From: Pseudomonadota bacterium
Lineage (GTDB): Bacteria; Pseudomonadota; Gammaproteobacteria; Steroidobacterales; Steroidobacteraceae
DNA length: 64,000 bases
Direction: 5' to 3'
NCBI GenBank assembly: GCA_025356075.1
Contig: JANXUT010000055.1
Span: forward strand, 1 to 64,000
A program made the translations under genes and the position numbers. Positions 33,701 to 41,595 of the stretch are shown here, one piece after another; position 1 is the stretch's first letter; every line of letters starts with the position of its first letter. The notes below the pieces were generated by a model that did not search any database, had not been told where the DNA came from, and worked only from the letters and a program-made list of their open reading frames with translations.

Positions 33701-33965
33701 CCAGTCGCGGCTGCAGGCGCTGCTCGTCGATGACCACCCGATCAGTCGGCGCATCCTCGCCGCGCAGCTCGAATCGGCCGGATTTCTCCTCGAAACCGCC
33801 GCGAGCGCCGAGGAAGGACTCATCGCCTGGGAGAGCGCCCGGGCGCGCGGCAGGACACCCCGCTCGTGGTCCTCGACCAGCAGCTGGGAGGTCGCGATGG
33901 CACCTGGCTCGCGGCCGAGATCCGCCGCCGCGATCCGGAAGGCGTCTGCCGGATGGTGCTGCTGA
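30741..33965 (+). CDS. Hybrid sensor histidine kinase, N-terminal part (frameshifted)
   Basis: A membrane kinase with a periplasmic helical sensor between two membrane segments (about 18-38 and 177-200), four PAS-type domains (about 220-345, 345-465, 480-605, 610-735), a HisKA domain with FLANMSHELRTPLNG (phospho-acceptor about H757), an intact ATPase with NAVKFTERG, DSGIGIPPE and GGTGLGLSIS, and the start of a receiver LLVDDHPISRRIL. The frame then degenerates after about residue 1038 and stops at 33965. The rest of the receiver continues in a frame shifted by one base (next entry). One extra C in the CCCC run at 33858-33861 would join the two into a protein of about 1391 residues. As written it would lack its receivers and Hpt. 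Confidence 0.85.
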   Translation: MRPAPSSAARSLGRRIRLTYASLFIVIGLPLASAGIGLYRHLEGSARQLALVDSAGRLRQLADQANENAWRVSVDPAHHPPQELDEALERWAAAARHLDPLLAPLCLSNAPLCAGFAGLKDRQQAATEVAERLFFGASALQRPAQLRRFDAFKTAYAIDAEEWTGTLFETLGARAVERIRFAAVMATAAAAAALLLLALVLVPAIRRLRNERAALDAMAGERARLAAVAERTDNAVVITDTDGRIEWINEGFTRLTGYSSAEALGRMPTELLCGPDTDPQARYRMRQAQKQGADFRDEFLNYRKDGRSYWALVDGKPVRDAAGQLAGYILLELDVSARKEAEQLVAITTRRLTAATEAGGVGLWEWSVNASLIWLDPTARRLLGLAENLDVLTLEGLHARVHPADRRSVEEAWQRALRNQGELRINFRTSLEAAPNRHLTLVGLFELDDNYRPLRLAGVLLDETRAAQARDLLLDEKSRSEAALQRVESLQYALDQHAHVVVTDLDGKIVYVNDRHCITSGYRREELLGQSFLVEVPGLHAESLYAEIRTHLDNGEVWRGELSNRARDGHVYWTDTTIVPFKRPDGTIERFVSIRTDITERKLVEERLVRQDTLLRSTSRIARVGGWEYDPATARLECSDVVYEIYDLPRGDRLSVARLGESYPTGIDEEVRATLRRAITEGIAFDQTWPLVTAAGGARWVRAIGEPQMQEGRCTRVVGVVQDVTQARNAAHALGEAKEAAEAASRAKGEFLANMSHELRTPLNGVIGMTGLLLDTPLGPEQREFAEIARSSGESLLVLINDVLDLSKIETGNLELEDIDFDLHAIVDEAVDAVALRAAEKELELLIDIDRSCTAMYRGDPTRLRQVLLNLLSNAVKFTERGEVLLTIAPAPAPVGRLGLVGSVRDSGIGIPPEQASRLFKAFAQADASTTRRHGGTGLGLSISKRLVEAMDGSIAVESVVGAGATFTFQVLLGPSSTPEPEAPPRPQSRLQALLVDDHPISRRILAAQLESAGFLLETAASAEEGLIAWESARARGRTPRSWSSTSSWEVAMAPGSRPRSAAAIRKASAGWCC

Positions 33966-34915
33966 CCTCGCTCGCGAGCCGGCTCGACGGCGAGGAGCGG
34001 GGCCGCTTCGATCAGTTGCTGACAAAACCCGTGAAGCGCTCCGCGCTCCTTCGCATGCTCGGGGAGCTGCGCGGCGGCGCGCACGCGCCCGGGCTCGTCG
34101 CCGCCGAGGCGCCGGTCGGGTTCGCGGGACGACGGGTGCTTCTCGCCGAGGACAACCCCGTCAACCAGAAGCTCGCGGTCCGGCTGCTCGAGCCGCTCGG
34201 CATAAGCCTCGTCGTTGCACACAACGGCCGCGAGGCGCTCGAGCACCTGTCTCGCCAGCCGTTCGATGCGGTGCTGATGGACTGCCAGATGCCTGAGCTC
34301 GATGGCTACGCCGCGACCCGCGCGCTTCGAAGTGGCGCCTCGGGCGGCACCAATCGCGACGTGCCGGTCATCGCGATGACGGCGAACGCGCTCGCCGGCG
34401 ATCGCGAGGCCTGCATCGCCGCCGGCATGAGCGACTACGTCTCCAAGCCCGTCGAGCTGGCGCGCCTCAGGTTCGCGCTCGAGCGGGCGTTCGGCATCGG
34501 CCCGTCAAGCGCGGCGGTGGCGGCCGATGTCGAAGTGGCGGCGGCACCGTCCGCCGACGTGCTCGACCTCGATGAGCTCTTGCACCAGCTCGATGGCGAC
34601 TTCAGCTTCGTCGCGGAACTCCTGACGACGTTCCTCGAGTCGGCGGCGGCACTCGTCGAGCAGCTCACCGACCATCCGTCACCCGAGACGAGGCGGCGCA
34701 TCGCCCACCAGCTCAAGGGCTCCGCCGCCAACGTCCGCGCGACGCGCCTCGCCCGCGCGGCGGCGGCGCTCGAACGCGCCGAGGACGTGCCGCGACCGGA
34801 GCTGCTCGAGGGCGTGCGGATGGCATGGATGGCGACGGAGATCGCCGCACGGGCGGCGCACGCCTCGGCGATGGCCGCGGACGAAGCGCGCCAGCACGCC
34901 GTCCAGGCGCGCTGA
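33866..34915 (+). CDS. Receiver-receiver-Hpt part of the hybrid kinase (after frameshift)
   Basis: This frame opens in mid-receiver: LVVLDQQLGG holds the phospho-Asp of the first receiver, and LLTKPVKRSALL its conserved Lys. A complete second receiver follows, with LLAEDNPVNQKL, VLMDCQMPELDGY (phospho-Asp) and SDYVSKPVELA, then a C-terminal Hpt domain with the phospho-His in RIAHQLKGSAANV. There is no good independent start (GTG at 33866 without a ribosome site), so it is best read as the 3' part of the upstream gene. The break may be a real mutation or a sequencing error. Confidence 0.8.
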   Translation: MVLDQQLGGRDGTWLAAEIRRRDPEGVCRMVLLTSLASRLDGEERGRFDQLLTKPVKRSALLRMLGELRGGAHAPGLVAAEAPVGFAGRRVLLAEDNPVNQKLAVRLLEPLGISLVVAHNGREALEHLSRQPFDAVLMDCQMPELDGYAATRALRSGASGGTNRDVPVIAMTANALAGDREACIAAGMSDYVSKPVELARLRFALERAFGIGPSSAAVAADVEVAAAPSADVLDLDELLHQLDGDFSFVAELLTTFLESAAALVEQLTDHPSPETRRRIAHQLKGSAANVRATRLARAAAALERAEDVPRPELLEGVRMAWMATEIAARAAHASAMAADEARQHAVQAR

Positions 34916-34937
34916 ATGCGCCCGCGACCGGCCTATG

Positions 34938-34953
34938 ACCGGGTTTTCCCGGT
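34938..34953. other. Perfect hairpin after the hybrid kinase
   Basis: accggg-tttt-cccggt forms a 6-bp stem 22 bp after the kinase stop. It could be a weak terminator, although no T-run follows the stem. A TTGAAC/TAGCGT pair with 17-bp spacing at 34953-34981 just after it could be a promoter for the next gene. Confidence 0.3.
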
Positions 34954-35085
34954 TGAACCGCAGCCCCGGAATCGCTAGCGTCCACCGGGCGCAGTCCTGG
35001 CAGATCACCATCAGACAGCCTCCCCCCAATTCAAGGACGCGGGCATGCCGGGGCGGACACCCGGGCCGGACCCCCGGCGGCCGCC

Positions 35086-38000
35086 GTGGCTAGCCGACCG
35101 CCGCCGCGACCGGATCTGGTCCTGTGGGGTCCGCTCGGCACGCGCCTCGCGGAGGTCGGCTCGCGTGCGCGCTTCCTGCGCGGCGAAATCTCGGTGCTGA
35201 GCGCCAGCGCCGTGGTCGCGGCCGCCTACGCCAGCGCCGGCGCACTCGGGCTCTGGCTACTGCACCACGTCCTCGGCCCCGACCTCGCAACGATCGCGCC
35301 GACGCTCGGCGTGCCATGGCTCGCGGTCGGCATCGGGGTTGCGGGTCTGCTCGTCTTCGGCCTGCGCGCGGCGCCGGGCGTGCTGGTAGGTTCCTGCCTA
35401 ACCTGGGGCGTGATGCAGGGTGATCCCTGGATCCCGGTCCTAATCGATGCGACGGGCGAGGTCGCGAGCGTCGCCGCCATCGTCTGGCTCCTGCGAAGCT
35501 GGGACTACCGGCCCTCGCTCGAGCGCTACCAGGACGCACTCATCCTGGTCGCGGCGGCGGCGATCGGCCGGCTCATCTCGGCGAGCCTCGATGTCGTCGC
35601 GACGTTCGCGACCGCCTGGTTCATGACGACCCCCGAAACGCGCGCCATCCTCGAGGAGGCGGGCGTCTATCGGGACGGGAACGTGTTCGTCGTGCACCCG
35701 ACGCTGTTCGCCGCAACCGCCCGCTGGTGGCTCAACTCGACCGCCGGCGTCGTGCTCATCGTGCCACTCCTCGCAGCGCTCGCGCGCAGCGGCGCCCGAG
35801 AGCGCCCGGGCTCCCGCGGCGAGCTCCTGCTATGGGGGTGCGCGACCACTGGCTGGCTGGCGGCCGCGTTCCTGTTGCCGGTCCTCGAGCCGCGTGTTTC
35901 GCTGCTGGCGCTCGCGCTCGTGCTCGTCGTGTGGGCGGCGCTTCGCTTCGGCGCGGCAGTCGCCTCCGCGGGCACGCTCGTGTTTTCGACCGGAGCAACG
36001 ATCGGATTCGGATTGAAGCTCGGTGCCTTCGCCGGGATCGCCGGGCGCGAGAGCGTCGAGGTGGCGTGGGGCTTTATTGGCCTCCTGGTCGGCGCGGGGC
36101 TCTTCCTCACGCCCTTGCTCGCGGGACGCGCGCGGGCGCAGCGACGGCTGCTCGGCTCGGTCGAGCGCTATCGACGCCTCTTCTACGCGAACCCGAGCCC
36201 GATGTGGGCCGAGGATCCCGCGACGGGGCGGATCGTCCTCGTCAACGATGCGGCGCTGCGCACGTATGGTTACTCGAAGGAGGACTTCATGCGACTCGGT
36301 AGCCGCGGGTTGCGCAACGAGCCAGGCGGCACGGCAACGGACGATCACGCGCCGCTCCCGGCGACGGGCTCGTACCCGACGACGCACCGCACCGCTCTCG
36401 GCCGCGATCTCGATGTCGAGGTGACTCCGGTCGAGGTCGAGCTCGATGGGGCGACACTCAGGGTCTCCTTCATCGACGTCCTGAGCGAGCGGAATGACCT
36501 CAGGCTCGCGGTACTGAGCGCCGCGGACCTCGAGCGCCATCGCCTCGGGCAGGAGATTCGCGACGGCCTCGGCCGCGTGCTGGCTCGCCTCGCCGTGCGG
36601 GTCGAGGAGCTCGCGGTGGCCGCGACCTGCAACGAACCGATCGACGTTGAGCTCGCGCGCCTCACGGAGGCGGATGCGGTCGCCGCGAGTGCGATCTGCC
36701 GGCAGTTGACGCGCGGTGCGTCGCCGATCCACTTCGCCTCGGGCGACCTGCTCGAGGCGCTACGGCGCATGCCGGAGGTCCTGGTGGATAGGAACGGCCC
36801 CAAGGTCAGCGTATCGGTGCGCTCGCTCGCGCCGGTGCGCCTCTCGCTCGAGCGCGCCGAGCACGTTTACCGTATCGCCCAGGATGCCGTGCGCGCGGCG
36901 TTGATCCGCCCCGGGACCGCCCACGTCTACGTCGCGATCGACGTCACGACCGATGCGATCACGGTCACCGTCGATGATGACGGCGCCACCCCGCCACGCG
37001 CGCCGCTCGCGGATCGCCCCGAGATCTGGCCGATGGATGTGCGCGCCGCGGCGGCGCGCGCCCGCCTCGAGGTCGGGGTGCTCGCGGGTGGCGGCAACCG
37101 CGTCCACTTTGAGTGCCGGCAGTCGGTCGACCAGCCGCAGTCCGCGGACGAGGCGCCATCGGGGCGGCCGATGGCAGCCGGCGCGCTCAACGAGCCCTCG
37201 CGTTCCGCGCCACCCGCAGAGCCGCGCCGCTACGCGGCGGGGATACGCCCGTGGCTCGATGGCGGCGTGCTCTTCCTCGCCTACTTCCTCGCCGGTGCCA
37301 TCGGCCTTCGCTTCCTGGAGCACATCGACTCGCACCATCTCGCGCTCATCCCCGCGGTCGCCTTGCCCTGGGTCGCGAGCGGCGTCGCGGTCGCGGGGCT
37401 CCTGCTCCGCGGCAACCGGCTCGCGCCGGCGGTATTCCTCGCCTCCGTCGCCGTGTGGCGAGGGCTCGAGCACGACCCGTGGATCAACGTCCTCGCCGAT
37501 GCACTTGGCGAGACTCTTGCGACGGTGCTGGTGGCCGAGCTCCTGCGGCGCTATGGCTTTCGGGCGCAGTTCGACCGCTTCCGGGATCTCGCGCTCCTGC
37601 TCGGGGCCGCCGCGATCGGCCGGCTGGTGCCCGCGATCTTCGACGCGGCCGGGCTCCACTTCGCGGGCGCCGTCGCGCCCGGGACACTGACGCCTGAACT
37701 TCTCGAGGGGCTCTCGCCCACCTCGCCGCGCCTGCTTGGACTCACCCGGTTCGAGCTCAAGGGCTACCTGCGCTGGTGGATCAACGGCGTCGCGGGTGTA
37801 ACGCTCGTCGTCCCGGTGCTACTGCCGATCTCGGCGGACTTCGGCCGGACGCTGAGGCGCCGCTGGCGCGAGGCGAGCTTCTTTTTCGCCGCGCTCGCCG
37901 TCACCGCGATCGCAATCGGCGGCGGCCCGCCGGCCAGCTGGCGCCTGTCGCTCCTCGGACTCGGCGTCGTGCTCGTCGCGTGGGGCGCGGTCCGCTTCGG

Positions 38001-39189
38001 GGTTGCACTCGCCTCGACCGCGACGCTCGCGCTATCGCTCGCCGCGACCGTTGGCTACGGCCTCGGCCTCGGGCCGGTCGCGGCGGCGAGCCCGGGCGAG
38101 GGCCCGGAGGTGCTGTGGGGCTTCATCGGCCTCCTCGGCGCGACCGGACTCTTCCTCACGACCGTCGTCGTCGAGCACGAAGCGACGATGCGCGGACTCA
38201 GGCTCCTGAAGGCGCGCTACGAGGTGCTGTTCGAGGCGATTCCGCGGCCACTGTTCGCGCTCAGCGAGCCAGCGGGGCGCATCACGATGGCCAACATCGA
38301 GGCCCTCAACAAGTACGGCTACTCGCGCGAGGAGTTGCTCGGCCTCGATCCTGCGATGCTTGCCGTCGAGCCCGCGCACGGCGGCTTCGGCCCGGATTCG
38401 GAAGGCTCGCCCGACCGGGCCGTGCTGCCACGCGTGCACCGGACCCGCAGCGGGGAAATCTTCGACGTCGAGCTCTCCCTGACGCGGGTTGATCTTGGCG
38501 AGGACATCGAGCGGCTGTGCTTCGCGACCGATGTCACTGAGCGCAACGAGCTTCGAAGGCGAGTGCTCGAGACCTCCGACCTCGAGCGGCGTCGGCTCGC
38601 GCAGGATCTGCACGACAGCCTGGGACAAAGCCTGACGGGACTGCACCTCGGTGTCGCGAGCGTCCGGCGTACGACCGAGCGGGACGGTACCGCCAAGGTC
38701 GAGGCCATTCTCTTTATCTCGGGCGCCATCCGCGACGCGCGGCTGGTGTGCGAGCAAATCGTCCTTGGACTGTCGCCGTTGCACTCGACCGACGGCGATG
38801 TCATCGCGGCGCTCAGGCGCCTGCCGGCGCAGCTCCCGCCCGGCGTCCGCGATCGCCTCACTATTGAGATCCGCGCCGAAACGGCCCTGCGCCTGCCGCT
38901 GCCGATGCGCGAGCACCTTTACCAGATCGCGCGCGAGGCGGTGAACAACTCGCTGAAGCACGCGGAGGCGACCCGGATCTCCGTCACGCTCATCGTCGAT
39001 ACCGCCACGATCTCGCTCACCATCGAGGACGATGGCATCGGCATCCATCCTGCCCGCGGCCGCGCGACCGGCCTCGGGCTCCAGTCGCTGGGGCTTCGCG
39101 CGACCGCGCTGCGCGGACGGTTGCAGCTGCAATGCCGCAGCGGACGTGGCACGACGGTGATCTGCCGCTGCCCGCATCCGGCCGCCTGA
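35086..39189 (+). CDS. Tandem-duplicated membrane PAS histidine kinase (pseudokinase-kinase fusion)
   Basis: A 1367-residue protein made of two homologous halves. Each has an MASE1-like multi-pass membrane domain (about 35-345 and 725-1035), a PAS domain (about 356-470 and 1040-1160), a HisKA_3 region and an ATPase region. The halves share GDPWIPVL/HDPWINVL, RWWLNSTAGV/RWWINGVAGV and WGFIGLL. The second half is a normal NarL-type kinase: LAQDLHDSLGQSLTGLHLG (H1176), REAVNNSLKHA, EDDGIGIHP, GLGLQSLGLRA. In the first half the phospho-His is Arg (GQEIRDGLGRVL, R492), the N-box is AQDAVRAALIRPG and the G-boxes are lost. The GTG start at 35086 lacks a good ribosome site and is uncertain. No response regulator is adjacent. 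Confidence 0.85.
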   Translation: MASRPPPRPDLVLWGPLGTRLAEVGSRARFLRGEISVLSASAVVAAAYASAGALGLWLLHHVLGPDLATIAPTLGVPWLAVGIGVAGLLVFGLRAAPGVLVGSCLTWGVMQGDPWIPVLIDATGEVASVAAIVWLLRSWDYRPSLERYQDALILVAAAAIGRLISASLDVVATFATAWFMTTPETRAILEEAGVYRDGNVFVVHPTLFAATARWWLNSTAGVVLIVPLLAALARSGARERPGSRGELLLWGCATTGWLAAAFLLPVLEPRVSLLALALVLVVWAALRFGAAVASAGTLVFSTGATIGFGLKLGAFAGIAGRESVEVAWGFIGLLVGAGLFLTPLLAGRARAQRRLLGSVERYRRLFYANPSPMWAEDPATGRIVLVNDAALRTYGYSKEDFMRLGSRGLRNEPGGTATDDHAPLPATGSYPTTHRTALGRDLDVEVTPVEVELDGATLRVSFIDVLSERNDLRLAVLSAADLERHRLGQEIRDGLGRVLARLAVRVEELAVAATCNEPIDVELARLTEADAVAASAICRQLTRGASPIHFASGDLLEALRRMPEVLVDRNGPKVSVSVRSLAPVRLSLERAEHVYRIAQDAVRAALIRPGTAHVYVAIDVTTDAITVTVDDDGATPPRAPLADRPEIWPMDVRAAAARARLEVGVLAGGGNRVHFECRQSVDQPQSADEAPSGRPMAAGALNEPSRSAPPAEPRRYAAGIRPWLDGGVLFLAYFLAGAIGLRFLEHIDSHHLALIPAVALPWVASGVAVAGLLLRGNRLAPAVFLASVAVWRGLEHDPWINVLADALGETLATVLVAELLRRYGFRAQFDRFRDLALLLGAAAIGRLVPAIFDAAGLHFAGAVAPGTLTPELLEGLSPTSPRLLGLTRFELKGYLRWWINGVAGVTLVVPVLLPISADFGRTLRRRWREASFFFAALAVTAIAIGGGPPASWRLSLLGLGVVLVAWGAVRFGVALASTATLALSLAATVGYGLGLGPVAAASPGEGPEVLWGFIGLLGATGLFLTTVVVEHEATMRGLRLLKARYEVLFEAIPRPLFALSEPAGRITMANIEALNKYGYSREELLGLDPAMLAVEPAHGGFGPDSEGSPDRAVLPRVHRTRSGEIFDVELSLTRVDLGEDIERLCFATDVTERNELRRRVLETSDLERRRLAQDLHDSLGQSLTGLHLGVASVRRTTERDGTAKVEAILFISGAIRDARLVCEQIVLGLSPLHSTDGDVIAALRRLPAQLPPGVRDRLTIEIRAETALRLPLPMREHLYQIAREAVNNSLKHAEATRISVTLIVDTATISLTIEDDGIGIHPARGRATGLGLQSLGLRATALRGRLQLQCRSGRGTTVICRCPHPAA

Positions 39190-39331
39190 GTCGACAGGCC
39201 CCCTCAGAGCTTCCGGCGCACTCGGCCCGGCTGCAGTGGCTCAGGTACACTTCCCGGCAAACACTACGTGGCTGGGCCGATAGCACGCGCGCGTGCCGCC
39301 GGACCCGCCGCCCGACCGCCCTGGAGTTCAC

Positions 39332-40366
39332 ATGGCAACGCGCAAGGCCGCCCGGACGCCGGCCAAATCCAAGTCCGCCAAGAAGCCCGCGAGCACACGC
39401 ACCGCGGCCCGCCGCCGGCTTGCGCCAGCGAAGACGAGCCGCGGCCTGTCCGCGGCCGAGATCGCGATCGGGCTCGATCACGGCGACGTGAGCGCTCTCG
39501 TTGCGCTCATCCGCACCGCCGGCGGCTCGCCGATCGGCGCCTACCGGGATCCGCTCGGCAGCCGGCCGCTCGTGCTCGCGACGCTGCCGCTCGCGCAGGT
39601 CCAGCCGACGCCGTTCCAGCGCGACCTCTCGCCAACGCACACAACGCGCCTCGCCCAGAAAATTGACGAGGCGCGTGCGTTCCTCGACCCGCTCATCGTC
39701 GTGCAGGGTCACGACGGGCGCTTCTGGACGCCGAACGGCCGCCACCGGCTCGCGGCGGCGAAGGTGCTCGGCTTGAAGCAGATCTCGGTGCTCATCTCGC
39801 CCGACGAGGCGCTCGCCTACCGGATTCTCGCGCTCAACACCGAGAAGGCGCACAACCTCAAGGACCGCAGCCTTGAGGTCATCCGCATGGCCCGCACGCT
39901 CGCCAAGCGCGAGCCGCGCTCGAAGGAGACGGATTTCGCCGACCAGTTCGAGGCCGCGGAGCTCATCACGCTCGGCGTCGTGTACGAATCCACGCCGCGG
40001 TTCGCGGGCGGCGCCTACAGCTCATTGCTTCGCAAGGTCGATCGCTTCGCCGACCGCACGCTCGCGGCGAGCCTGCGCGAGCGCGAGGGCTATGCGGACC
40101 GTTTGCTCGGCATCGACACCGAGGTCAAGAAGATCATCGCATCGCTGCAGGAGCGTGGCTTCAAGTCGCCGTACCTGCGTAACTACGTCGTCGCGCGCCT
40201 GAACCCGGTCCGGTTCATCAAGCAAAAGCCCGGCGACAAGCGCCCGGCGATGCCGATCGGCCAGGCGTTGACGCGCATGACGGCCGCCGCCAAGAGCTTC
40301 AAGCTCGAGTCGGTCTCGAACTCGGACCTTGCGTGGGTGGCGGTCGGCGCCGGGGCAAGCGAGTAG
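39332..40366 (+). CDS. ParB/Srx-domain protein with a basic N-terminal tail
   Basis: A 344-residue protein. Residues 1-40 are Ala/Lys/Arg-rich (ATRKAARTPAKSKSAKKPAS), like the tails of histone-H1-like DNA-binding proteins. The ParB N-terminal nuclease/CTPase-like domain follows (about 85-190) with QVQPTPFQRDLSP, DPLIVVQGHDGRFWTPNGRHRLAA and NTEKAHNLKDRS. The chromosome ParB usually lies next to ParA near the origin; here the gene is alone, so it is probably a specialised DNA-binding protein. Function unknown. Start at 39332 chosen over an upstream Met with no ribosome site. Confidence 0.7.
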   Translation: MATRKAARTPAKSKSAKKPASTRTAARRRLAPAKTSRGLSAAEIAIGLDHGDVSALVALIRTAGGSPIGAYRDPLGSRPLVLATLPLAQVQPTPFQRDLSPTHTTRLAQKIDEARAFLDPLIVVQGHDGRFWTPNGRHRLAAAKVLGLKQISVLISPDEALAYRILALNTEKAHNLKDRSLEVIRMARTLAKREPRSKETDFADQFEAAELITLGVVYESTPRFAGGAYSSLLRKVDRFADRTLAASLREREGYADRLLGIDTEVKKIIASLQERGFKSPYLRNYVVARLNPVRFIKQKPGDKRPAMPIGQALTRMTAAAKSFKLESVSNSDLAWVAVGAGASE

Positions 40367-40399
40367 CGGGCGCGGCGGCACGAATCCGGGAGAAGTTGC

Positions 40400-40789
40400 A
40401 TGGCACACGTCACGGTCATCAGTGAGTTCAAGTTTGGGGTCCAGGTCGTCGCCGGACGCCATCGCCTGAGTGCCGATGAGCCGGTCGACATCGGCGGCGG
40501 CGACACGGGGCCCTCGCCCTACGAGCTGCTGCTCGCGAGCCTCGGCGCCTGCACGTCGATCACGCTTCGCATGTATGCCGGCCGCAAGGAGTGGGAACTC
40601 GGCAAGATCACGGTCGGGCTTCGCTTCACCCGCGATGCCGAGAAGAAGGAGCGGATCGACCGGCGCATGTCGTTTTCAAAGCCGTTGACAGCGCAGCAGA
40701 AGGCGCGGCTCATCGAGATCGCCGGCAAGACTCCCGTCACACGCACGCTGCTGCAGGGCCTTGCGATCGACACTACGATCGTCGATTGA
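40400..40789 (+). CDS. OsmC-family protein lacking the second cysteine
   Basis: A 129-residue OsmC/Ohr-fold protein. The first active-site cysteine is present in LLASLGACTSITLRMYA. The position of the second is TPVTRTLL where peroxidases have a Cys-Pro, so a thiol-peroxidase cycle using both cysteines is unlikely. Members of this branch are often YhfA-like with unknown function. It follows the ParB-like gene by 33 bp. Confidence 0.85.
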   Translation: MAHVTVISEFKFGVQVVAGRHRLSADEPVDIGGGDTGPSPYELLLASLGACTSITLRMYAGRKEWELGKITVGLRFTRDAEKKERIDRRMSFSKPLTAQQKARLIEIAGKTPVTRTLLQGLAIDTTIVD

Positions 40790-40801
40790 CATCCGGCGCG
40801 C

Positions 40802-41578
40802 TTACTCGAGCGCGTTCTCCGGGCCACTCACGCTGCCGCCGCCGTCGATGACGAGCGTCTGGCCGGTCATGAACCGGCCGGCAGCCGAGGCGAGGAACAC
40901 CGCCGCGCCCGCCACGTCCTCCGGTTCGCCGATACGCCTGAGCGGATACTGGCGCACGAGCTGCTCATAGAGCTTCGGGTCCGACCAGAGCGCCTTGGCG
41001 AAATCGGTGCGGATGACGCCGGGGGCCAGACAGTTGACCCTGACGTTGTGTGGCCCCCACTCGACGGCGAGGTTCCGGGCGAGCTGCAATTCGGCGGCCT
41101 TCGAGATGCCGTAGACGCCGATCTTGCCGTTGCCGGCGAGCCCGGCGACCGAGGAGACGATGACGACCGCGCCGTCCTTGCGCCCGGCCATCTGCGGCAC
41201 GACCATGTTGCAGAGCCAAAAGTTGCTGCGCACGTTCGTGTTCATGATCTTGTCGAACGCATCGTCCGACACGCCGAGAGCGGGTCCGAAGTACGGGTTG
41301 ATCGCGGCGTTGCAGACGAGCACGTCGATCTGGCCGAAGCGCGCGAGCGTCGCATCGACGAGCGCCTGGAGCTCCGCCTTGCGCCCGATGTTGCAGGCGA
41401 AGGGGAGCGCCTCGCCGCCCGCGGCGGTGATCTCGGCCGCGACCGCCTGGCAGGCATCCTCCTTGCGACTCGACACCGTCACGCGTGCGCCCGCCGCCGC
41501 CATCGCGACCGCGATTGCCTTGCCGATGCCGCGCGTCGACCCCGTGATCAGCGCGACTTTCCCAGTCAGATCAAACAT
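40802..41578 (-). CDS. Short-chain dehydrogenase/reductase
   Basis: A 258-residue SDR with ITGSTRGIGKAIA, VCNAAINPYFGP, IVSSVAG, catalytic YGISKAAEL and a C-terminal GQTLVIDGGG. The N-terminal Arg after beta-2 (VSSRKED) suggests NADP(H). Start ATG at 41578 gives the usual family N-terminus. Last gene of an acyl-CoA dehydrogenase/nitronate monooxygenase/SDR run on the minus strand; it lies 17 bp after the monooxygenase. Confidence 0.9.
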   Translation of the reverse strand: MFDLTGKVALITGSTRGIGKAIAVAMAAAGARVTVSSRKEDACQAVAAEITAAGGEALPFACNIGRKAELQALVDATLARFGQIDVLVCNAAINPYFGPALGVSDDAFDKIMNTNVRSNFWLCNMVVPQMAGRKDGAVVIVSSVAGLAGNGKIGVYGISKAAELQLARNLAVEWGPHNVRVNCLAPGVIRTDFAKALWSDPKLYEQLVRQYPLRRIGEPEDVAGAAVFLASAAGRFMTGQTLVIDGGGSVSGPENALE

Positions 41579-41595
41579 GGACACTGTCCTCTCCC

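Noticed and set aside
33866-33880. Programmed -1 frameshift in the hybrid kinase
   Set aside because: No slippery heptamer or downstream structure stands out; a one-base deletion in a C-run is simpler.
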